Shown: positions 57,687-64,000 of the stretch, one piece after another
How positions within the stretch are numbered: position 1 is the first letter of the stretch
How the letters are laid out: every line of letters starts with the position of its first letter
NCBI GenBank assembly: GCA_035654655.1
Contig: DASRWI010000033.1
Coordinates: 1 to 64,000, forward strand
Length of the DNA: 64,000 nt
Origin: DASRWI01 sp035654655
GTDB taxonomy: Bacteria; Bacteroidota; Ignavibacteria; Ignavibacteriales; Ignavibacteriaceae
Direction: 5' to 3'
Made by a program: the position numbers and the translations under genes
Notes under the pieces: model-generated
The model's input: the letters and a program-made list of their open reading frames with translations, nothing else
What the model was told of the DNA's origin: nothing
Database searches by the model: none

Positions 57687-58706
57687 TTAAAGTGCAAAAA
57701 ACCAAAAAATAATTAAACCAACACTTTCGCGTAACTTGTAAGTAATTCTCTTTTCAAAACTAAGCTCCAAATTTGATGCTGCCATTTCTGTTTTTATATC
57801 ATAAAACTTACATATTTCAGAAATTCTTGGCAAATGATATGAATCCGATATTATGACAATTTCATCATAATCAGGCATCAAATTCTTTTTTATATATTCC
57901 ACTTGTTCGTTTGTTGAGGTTGTTTTGTTCTCTACAAGAACATTCTTCATATTTAAATTTTTTGTAAGCAAATATCTATATGCCGTTTCAGCTTCACTTA
58001 ATTCACCCGGTGCGTTTCCACCGGTAAGCTGAATTTTATCAATATAACCTTTATTGTAAAGTTCATAAGCCTTATCAACTCTCGATGCCAAACTTGGACT
58101 TGGTGAATTTTTCTTCCATACTGCTGCACCTAAAACTACTCCAATATTGTTGTTTTCCTCTGATTTATTAGGCACATATTCTGGATGAAGATAAGTTTTC
58201 AAGAAGGCGAATATAAAAACTAATGAGATAATAATAACTGTAGATATAAATGCTTTTATTGTGACTATCCTTTTCTCTCTGAAAGCCAGAAACCAAAGAA
58301 TCATCATAAAAAAAGTTTGAGTAAATAGATATGCTGAAAAGAAAAATCCAACTAATACTTCTCTAATCGGATGTGCAAAATAATATATATTTGAAAAACC
58401 TATATTAATATAATTTAAAGAAGCTGCTATAAGTAAAAAGAAGATAAGTAACAACGAATATGTATAAAGTAAAACATTATTAACTTTTTTAATTCTTATT
58501 GAATAAATCACTAAAGCAATTATTAATAAAAATGTAAATATACCATTAAAGATGTTGCCCGTATTGAATAAGTTGAAGTTGCTTAAGGACAAGTTTTGAT
58601 TTTTATATTTTAAAAAATATAAGAAGAACAGATTTGCAAATGCTGCAGCAATTGAGAAAGTCAATGCATAGCTTTTTCCTGAATTATATTTTTTAGCAGT
58701 TGGCAT
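57687..58706 (-). CDS. YdcF/ElyC-type DUF218 membrane protein
   Basis: A 339-residue protein with about five N-terminal membrane helices (to about residue 170) followed by a cytoplasmic or periplasmic DUF218 domain. The domain carries VVLGAAVWKKNSPSPSLASRVDKAYELY, IQLTGGNAPGELSEAETAYRYL, and the TTSTNEQVEYIKKN and SDSYHLPRISEICK blocks. Relatives (SanA, ElyC) affect envelope integrity and peptidoglycan precursor handling. The gene lies between vanZ and nusB. Confidence 0.85.
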   Translation of the reverse strand: MPTAKKYNSGKSYALTFSIAAAFANLFFLYFLKYKNQNLSLSNFNLFNTGNIFNGIFTFLLIIALVIYSIRIKKVNNVLLYTYSLLLIFFLLIAASLNYINIGFSNIYYFAHPIREVLVGFFFSAYLFTQTFFMMILWFLAFREKRIVTIKAFISTVIIISLVFIFAFLKTYLHPEYVPNKSEENNNIGVVLGAAVWKKNSPSPSLASRVDKAYELYNKGYIDKIQLTGGNAPGELSEAETAYRYLLTKNLNMKNVLVENKTTSTNEQVEYIKKNLMPDYDEIVIISDSYHLPRISEICKFYDIKTEMAASNLELSFEKRITYKLRESVGLIIFWFFAL

Positions 58707-58733
58707 TAAAAAAAAATTAAAAAGAAAGAACTT

Positions 58734-59144
58734 TTAATTATTAAAAGACTTTTTGTTATAAAAAATATTAGCAATATAATTCGATATAAATGTAAACAGA
58801 AGTCCTAGTATTGCTCCTATATTATCTGCAATAAAATCGTAAAAATCAGCAAACCTTCCGGGAATTAAATGTTGATGTAACTCATCTATAATCGAATATA
58901 CAAAAATAATAATAAAAGTAAAGAGATAGCTCTTTTCTGAAAATAATTTTGATTTATTTTGAAATTTCAATGATATATTAAGTAATATTGCCAGAATAAA
59001 GAATGCGGCAAAATGCTCAATCTTATCACCCACTTTAATATCAGGTAAGCTACTGGATGGTAATGATGTAGCAACAAACAAAATAATCCAATAAATAATA
59101 AGTAATGCGAATATAATTTTTCTGTTCTTTATTAAACTAAACAA
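58734..59144 (-). CDS. VanZ-like family protein
   Basis: A 136-residue protein with four hydrophobic segments and the VanZ-family sequence YSIIDELHQHLIPGRFADFYDFIADNIGAILG. Despite the name, these proteins are widespread and not linked to glycopeptide resistance; most are of unknown function in the membrane. It overlaps the NAD(P)HX repair gene by 8 bases. Confidence 0.85.
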   Translation of the reverse strand: MFSLIKNRKIIFALLIIYWIILFVATSLPSSSLPDIKVGDKIEHFAAFFILAILLNISLKFQNKSKLFSEKSYLFTFIIIFVYSIIDELHQHLIPGRFADFYDFIADNIGAILGLLFTFISNYIANIFYNKKSFNN

Positions 59145-60696
59145 TAGATTTCCTCAAAAATTTGAATGTCTTTGGCAAAAATTCAACAATATCATTTGCT
59201 GTATATGAATTCTCTGAATATTTATTTTTTAACAAATCAGCAGTTAAGCTATGAAGATATACTGAAGATATTATTGCTTCTTCAATATTACTGCTTTGAG
59301 CAATAAAACTGCCTGTTATACCTGACAAAACATCGCCTGTTCCAAATTTTGCCATACCAGGATTCCCTACTGTATTTATAAATACCTCGCTATTAGTATT
59401 AAAAATGATAGTAGGAGCACCTTTTAAGATTAAAAACGACCCTGTTTGGTTTGCAAACTCACGTCCATATTTAATTAAATCTTTTTTAAGTTCACCAAGT
59501 TCAATACCTAAAAGATTTGAAAATTCCTTATGATGTGGAGTTAGTACAACATTCTTTAAATTATAATTTTTATATATACCATTTAAGGCAAATAAACCAT
59601 CAGCATCAATCAATAAGTTTTTGAATTTTCTTTCATCCAAAATTTTCTTAACAGCAGCCTTAGTTTCATCTTCTCTTCCTAATCCCGGTCCAATAATAAC
59701 ACAATCAGCCCAATGGATTCTTTTATTCAGTTCTTCAATATTGTTCACAGATAGATATTCTTTTTTTTCATCCTCATAGGTATTTACAACAACTTCAAGA
59801 ATATTTTTAAACAATAATTTTTTTGAAGATTCAGGGAATGCAAGAATGCACGAACCTGCACCTGCTCTTAATGTTGCCCTTGATGTTAATGCAGCAGCCC
59901 CGGGATATTTTCCTGAGCCAGCAATGACTAAAACTTTACCGGCAGAATACTTATTGATATTTTTTTCTTTTACAGGTAAAAATTCAAAAGCATCTTCAGG
60001 CTCAATTAGGTATTCATTAGTAATTGATTTTGTGAAATATTCATCATCAATTCCGATGTCACCTTTTACAACTTCACCACAATTTTCATAACCATTTTCT
60101 ATAAACAAACCTTTCTTCAGTTCTCCTAATGTGACAGTAAGGTCAGCTTTGAAAACTGTTTCACCATATCCTGTTTCAGCATCCAATCCTGTTGGGATAT
60201 CAATGGCTATTTTTATTTTATCCAGCTTATTTAATTTTTCAATAAAAGATTTATAAGGCTCCTTCAATTCTCCTTTAGCTCCTGAACCCAATATAGCATC
60301 AATAATAACATCGGCATCTTTAAATCTATTAGCATCATTTTCATTCTTGAATTTTACAAGCTTAATATTATTATTAAAATTGCTCAGGTTTGTTAGGATA
60401 TCATAATTTGCTTTTGCATCATTACTAAATTCTTCAGGTATGTCAAAGTAAATTACTTTTACTTTGTGACCATCATTAGCTAAATGCCTTGCTAATGCAA
60501 AACCATCTCCTCCATTATTTCCTTTACCGCAAACTATTCCAAATTCATATAATTTTAACTCTGATAAAAAAGAATAAATTGCATTCCTGATTTCTATAGA
60601 TGCATTCTCCATCAACAATAAACCCGGCATACCAAGTTCATTAATGGCAAAATTATCTACGTCTCTTATATCTTTTGTAGAGTATAAAGGAATCAT
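59137..60696 (-). CDS. nnr: Bifunctional NAD(P)H-hydrate epimerase / ADP-dependent dehydratase
   Basis: Repairs damaged (hydrated) NADH and NADPH. The N-terminal epimerase domain (about 1-215) has GKGNNGGDGFALARHL and VIDAILGSGAKG, and the C-terminal kinase-like dehydratase (about 220-510) has GAAALTSRATLRAGAGSC, VLTPHHKEFSNLLG and NPGMAKFGTGDVLSGITGSFIAQ. The 519-residue length matches the fused form. It starts 20 bases after nuoN, so the repair enzyme is coupled with the NADH-oxidising complex. Confidence 0.94.
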   Translation of the reverse strand: MIPLYSTKDIRDVDNFAINELGMPGLLLMENASIEIRNAIYSFLSELKLYEFGIVCGKGNNGGDGFALARHLANDGHKVKVIYFDIPEEFSNDAKANYDILTNLSNFNNNIKLVKFKNENDANRFKDADVIIDAILGSGAKGELKEPYKSFIEKLNKLDKIKIAIDIPTGLDAETGYGETVFKADLTVTLGELKKGLFIENGYENCGEVVKGDIGIDDEYFTKSITNEYLIEPEDAFEFLPVKEKNINKYSAGKVLVIAGSGKYPGAAALTSRATLRAGAGSCILAFPESSKKLLFKNILEVVVNTYEDEKKEYLSVNNIEELNKRIHWADCVIIGPGLGREDETKAAVKKILDERKFKNLLIDADGLFALNGIYKNYNLKNVVLTPHHKEFSNLLGIELGELKKDLIKYGREFANQTGSFLILKGAPTIIFNTNSEVFINTVGNPGMAKFGTGDVLSGITGSFIAQSSNIEEAIISSVYLHSLTADLLKNKYSENSYTANDIVEFLPKTFKFLRKSIV

Positions 60697-60716
60697 AATA
60701 TTTCAGATAAGTTTGT

Positions 60717-62141
60717 TTATAGATTGGAAGTAATTAAAGCCAGTACATCACCCGGCATAATTCCAAGAGCAATTACAAAAATTACTGCAATAATAACTGC
60801 AGCTAATCCTATTGGACTTTTATGAATATCAAAGTCTTTTTCACTGTCTCTAAAGTACATTAGCACAATAATTCTAATATAAAAATAAACGCTGATGGTA
60901 CTTGATAAAACTCCAAGAACAGCGAGCCAGGTTAAACCAGATTTTACAGCAGCAATAAAAATATAATACTTGCTGAAGAATCCAGAGAATGGAGGAAGTC
61001 CAGCCAATGCAAACATAAGTATTGCAAGCAAAGCTGCATAAACAGGTTTCTTGTTTGAAAGCCCGGCATAAGATGATAAAGTTAAATTCTCTTCGTTTTT
61101 ACCTTCAACTAATGCGACTATTCCAAAAGCTCCAAGGTTCATAAATGTGTAAGCTATTAAATAAAAAACTACACCTGCAATACCATCATTATTACTTGCG
61201 GCTAATCCGATAATTATATATCCTGCGTGAGAAATTGATGAGTATGCAAGCATTCTTTTAATATCAGTTTGAGCAATTGCAACAATAGCACCATAGAACA
61301 TTGATAAAACAGAAATTATTGCAAGGTAAGGCATAAAGCTGTTTAGACTTCCGCCGAATACTTGGCTGAAAATTACAACTAATGCACTGAATGCTGCTGC
61401 CTTACCACCTGTAGAAAATATTCCAGCAACTGTTGTTGATGTACCTTGATAAACATCAGGTACCCACATATGAAATGGAAACGCAGCAATCTTAAATGAT
61501 AATCCAATTAACAACATTAATAACCCGGTTAAGAACATAATGTTAGTTGTTAGGGAGGAAATATTTTGTCTCAATACATCAAATGAAGTAGTGTTCGATG
61601 CTCCATAAATTAGTGCAACTCCATACACTAAAAATCCTGTAGCGAAAGAACCTAACAAAAAATATTTTAATGAAGATTCATTTGCTTTGAGCAATCTCCT
61701 GTTTAGTCCTGCCATTGCATAGAAACAAATTGACATTACTTCCAAACCTAAGAATACCATAAATAAATCTCTCGCTGAAGCCATAAACATCATTCCGAGA
61801 ATAGATATCATTAAAAGTATATAGTACTCACCATAATACATTCCATATTTTTTAATGTAGTCAATGGATAAAAGAGCAATGATAATTCCGGCAATATTAA
61901 AGATTGCATAAAAGATATGAACATTCCCGCCGACACCCAACATTCCATTAAAATAAATCTCTCTTGTAAAAATTGTTGCTAATGAATGGCTTGCTGCTAA
62001 TAAGTAAATTATAACTGAAAACCATGGGAGAATTTGTTCACTCTTATTTGAATAAATTTCTATTACAATAGCTAATAAAATTCCTGCACCAATAATGGTT
62101 AATGGTAACGTGTTATAAAAATCTTGGAAAGTGAAATACAT
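60717..62141 (-). CDS. nuoN: NADH-quinone oxidoreductase subunit N
   Basis: Antiporter-like proton-pumping subunit of complex I. The 474-residue membrane protein has the conserved MFMASARDLFMVFLGLEVMSI stretch, with the charged Glu of helix 5 in GLEVMS, SFKIAAFPFHMWVPDVYQG, and DIKRMLAYSSISHAGYI near residue 295. It starts 9 bases after nuoM and belongs to the same operon as nuoL and nuoM. Confidence 0.95.
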   Translation of the reverse strand: MYFTFQDFYNTLPLTIIGAGILLAIVIEIYSNKSEQILPWFSVIIYLLAASHSLATIFTREIYFNGMLGVGGNVHIFYAIFNIAGIIIALLSIDYIKKYGMYYGEYYILLMISILGMMFMASARDLFMVFLGLEVMSICFYAMAGLNRRLLKANESSLKYFLLGSFATGFLVYGVALIYGASNTTSFDVLRQNISSLTTNIMFLTGLLMLLIGLSFKIAAFPFHMWVPDVYQGTSTTVAGIFSTGGKAAAFSALVVIFSQVFGGSLNSFMPYLAIISVLSMFYGAIVAIAQTDIKRMLAYSSISHAGYIIIGLAASNNDGIAGVVFYLIAYTFMNLGAFGIVALVEGKNEENLTLSSYAGLSNKKPVYAALLAILMFALAGLPPFSGFFSKYYIFIAAVKSGLTWLAVLGVLSSTISVYFYIRIIVLMYFRDSEKDFDIHKSPIGLAAVIIAVIFVIALGIMPGDVLALITSNL

Positions 62142-62150
62142 ACTTCTGCT

Positions 62151-63689
62151 TTATTTGTTTTCAGTTACTTTTAAATTAGAATTTGGATTTACAAGAACTT
62201 GTTCAATTACCTTTTTAGTTGAAGCTTTTGAAACATTTAAGAATGTACCTGGATAAACGCCAATCCAAATTATAAAAATGAAAATTGGAACAAGCACAAA
62301 AATTTCTCTTTTGTTCAAATCCTTTAAGTCATTCATCCTTGGATTTTTAACCTCACCATAAATAATCCTTTGATACATCCAAAGAAGATAAACAGCTGCA
62401 AAGATTACTCCTGATGTTGCAAAAATTGTGAACCACCAGTTATTATATACCTGAGATTTAAATGAACCAACTAAAATTAAAAATTCACCAACAAAACCAT
62501 TTAAACCCGGCAATCCAATTGATGATAATGAAGCAACCATTAATGCAACTGAGTACAAAGGAACTACTTTTGCTATTCCTCCATACTCGGAAATTTCTCT
62601 GGTATGTGTTCTTTCATAAATAATTCCTACTAAAAGGAATAAGGCTCCTGTTGATAACCCGTGATTTACCATTTGGATTACTGCACCCTGTACAGACTCT
62701 TCTGACATTGCAAAAATTCCAAGTACTACAAAACCAAGGTGAGATACTGAAGAGTATGCAATAAGCTTTTTCATATCCTTTTGAACCATTGCAACCAATG
62801 CTCCATATATAATTCCTATAATTGCAAGAACTGCCATATAAGGTGCAGCAGCAATGGAAGCATCAGGGAATAATGGTAAACAGAATCTCAATAAACCGTA
62901 AGTTCCCATCTTCAAAAGAACACTTGCTAAAATTACTGAACCTGCTGTAGGTGCCTGAACGTGAGCATCCGGTAACCAGGTATGTAAAGGAAATAATGGA
63001 ACCTTAATTGAAAAACTTAAAGCAAATGCCAGGAACATCCATATCTGGACTTCTTTTTCAAATTTGGGACTTATACTATATAATTCAACTAAATCTGTTG
63101 AAAAATGTCCAAGTGCCGGTGCTGCATTTACTGCTAACCAAACAATTGCAACTAACATCAACAAACTGCCAAACATTGTATAAACAAAAAACTTTACTGA
63201 TGCATATATTCTTCTGTCACCACCCCATACACCAATGATAAAATACATCGGTATTAACATTGCTTCCCAGAAAATATAGAATAAGAAAAGGTCTAAGGAA
63301 ACAAAAACACCAAGCATTCCAAGCTCGAGCATTAACATCAAGAAAGTAAATTCTTTTACTTTTTTATTAATCCCTGCCCAGCTGCTTATTAAAGTTAATG
63401 GAGTTAAAAATGTAGTAAGTAAAACCAGTAGTAATGATAATCCATCAACACCAACATTATAGCTGATATTTAAATTAGCTATCCATCCAAATTTATGTAT
63501 GAATTGAAATCCGGAATGATTGTAATCGAAAAAATAAAAAATTACTAATGATAGAATAAATGCAATTGTTGAAAATAGTACTCCTGCATACCTGATTGCT
63601 TTTTCATTATCCCTTGGTATTAATAAGATTAAAAATGAACCTATTAAAGGAATCAATAATAAATATGATATTAAAAAACTGTTTTCCAT
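62151..63689 (-). CDS. nuoM: NADH-quinone oxidoreductase subunit M
   Basis: A second antiporter-like subunit of complex I, 512 residues. Typical sequences are YNVGVDGLSLLLVLLTTFLTPL, FYIFWEAMLIPMYFIIG with the key Glu of the helix, FSIKVPLFPLHTWLPDAHVQAPT, and KDMKKLIAYSSVSHLGFV. It starts 9 bases after the nuoL stop. The order nuoL-nuoM-nuoN is that of most nuo operons. Confidence 0.96.
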   Translation of the reverse strand: MENSFLISYLLLIPLIGSFLILLIPRDNEKAIRYAGVLFSTIAFILSLVIFYFFDYNHSGFQFIHKFGWIANLNISYNVGVDGLSLLLVLLTTFLTPLTLISSWAGINKKVKEFTFLMLMLELGMLGVFVSLDLFLFYIFWEAMLIPMYFIIGVWGGDRRIYASVKFFVYTMFGSLLMLVAIVWLAVNAAPALGHFSTDLVELYSISPKFEKEVQIWMFLAFALSFSIKVPLFPLHTWLPDAHVQAPTAGSVILASVLLKMGTYGLLRFCLPLFPDASIAAAPYMAVLAIIGIIYGALVAMVQKDMKKLIAYSSVSHLGFVVLGIFAMSEESVQGAVIQMVNHGLSTGALFLLVGIIYERTHTREISEYGGIAKVVPLYSVALMVASLSSIGLPGLNGFVGEFLILVGSFKSQVYNNWWFTIFATSGVIFAAVYLLWMYQRIIYGEVKNPRMNDLKDLNKREIFVLVPIFIFIIWIGVYPGTFLNVSKASTKKVIEQVLVNPNSNLKVTENK

Positions 63690-63698
63690 AAATTAAAT

Positions 63699-64000
63699 TT
63701 ATCTTAATATTAACCAGAATAATGCTGCTGCAATTCCAATTATCATAATGAAGGCATAAAATTGAGCAACGCCATTTTGTACTTTTCTAAAATATCCTGA
63801 AGCTAAACCAATTACTGATGCTGTTCCGTTTACAACTCCATCAATAATTTTATTATCATTTATTCTCCATAAGAATTTATCTGAAGTCTTTACAATTGGA
63901 TTAACAACTGTTGCATCATAAATTTCATCTACATAATATTTATTCCAAAGAACATTGTATAATCCTTTGAACTTGCCGGCGATATTATCTGCAATTGAAG
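63699..64000 (-). CDS. nuoL: NADH-quinone oxidoreductase subunit L, C-terminal part (cut by window edge)
   Basis: The last 100 or so residues can be read to a stop at 63699-63701. They include LYNVLWNKYYVDEIYDATVVNP, the KYYxDExYD pattern that is characteristic of the NuoL C-terminal region, followed by the long final helix FIMIIGIAAALFWLILR. It precedes nuoM by 9 bases and shows that the nuo operon continues beyond the window. Confidence 0.92.
   Translation of the reverse strand, partial: SIADNIAGKFKGLYNVLWNKYYVDEIYDATVVNPIVKTSDKFLWRINDNKIIDGVVNGTASVIGLASGYFRKVQNGVAQFYAFIMIIGIAAALFWLILR

Overview
The window is A+T-rich, has no rRNA, tRNA, IS element or CRISPR array that I can see, and reads as a chromosomal segment of a Gram-negative member of the Bacteroidota/Chlorobi/Ignavibacteria assemblage, most likely an Ignavibacteria-like organism. 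The main clue is a family of secreted proteins ending in a type IX secretion (T9SS) type A sorting domain of the form NYPNPFNPxTxIxYxxP ... GVYFYxxxxGxxxxxKKMxLxK. Nine coding units carry it, three of them damaged. lpxA and an Omp85-like barrel indicate an outer membrane. The taxon is an inference from protein style, not from a marker search.

Layout: 1-2.4 kb holds a GNAT acetyltransferase (cut by the window edge) and two D-Ala-D-Ala-ligase-like ATP-grasp enzymes. 2.7-4.6 kb is a T9SS protein with carboxypeptidase-regulatory-like repeats. 4.7-9.3 kb is a tight minus-strand run queC-queF-glnD-murI. 9.5-17.0 kb is a tandem array of three paralogous YCF48/BNR propeller T9SS proteins, each followed by a strong hairpin. 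Then come an MFS transporter, tpiA (plus strand), palindromic repeats and recX. 20.0-23.8 kb is a decayed island of two broken T9SS genes (a BNR protein and a subtilase) lying between recX and recA. 24.1-30.5 kb is a housekeeping run: an NCS2 purine permease, purC, pgsA, pgpA, cinA, thpR and recA.

30.6-34.4 kb (plus) is a translationally coupled trio: a GAF-sigma54 activator, a Ser/Thr kinase with PEGA domains and a degenerate glycine loop, and a DUF5683 protein. 34.5-38.0 kb (minus) is a sugar nucleotidyltransferase followed by metK and ahcY of the methyl cycle. A nitronate monooxygenase-like gene follows. 39.3-46.3 kb is a second secretome patch: a frameshifted beta-helix protein, a BNR protein, a 5'-nucleotidase-type metallophosphatase and a GHL10-type glycosidase. 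46.3-46.6 kb is a dispersed-repeat cluster. The remainder holds ispH, a GH13 cyclomaltodextrinase-like amylase, the lipoprotein-hbd-ackA-lpxA run, an Omp85-like barrel with a small partner, and the start of a long minus-strand operon reading nuoL-nuoM-nuoN-NAD(P)HX repair-VanZ-YdcF-nusB-MFS.

The most noteworthy items are the decayed T9SS island splitting recX from recA, the shared 59-bp identical sorting-domain DNA within it, the concentration of one-base frameshifts in T9SS genes, the sigma54/kinase/DUF5683 trio, the GNAT plus double ATP-grasp cluster with no canonical start on one ligase, and a small family of palindromic intergenic repeats.
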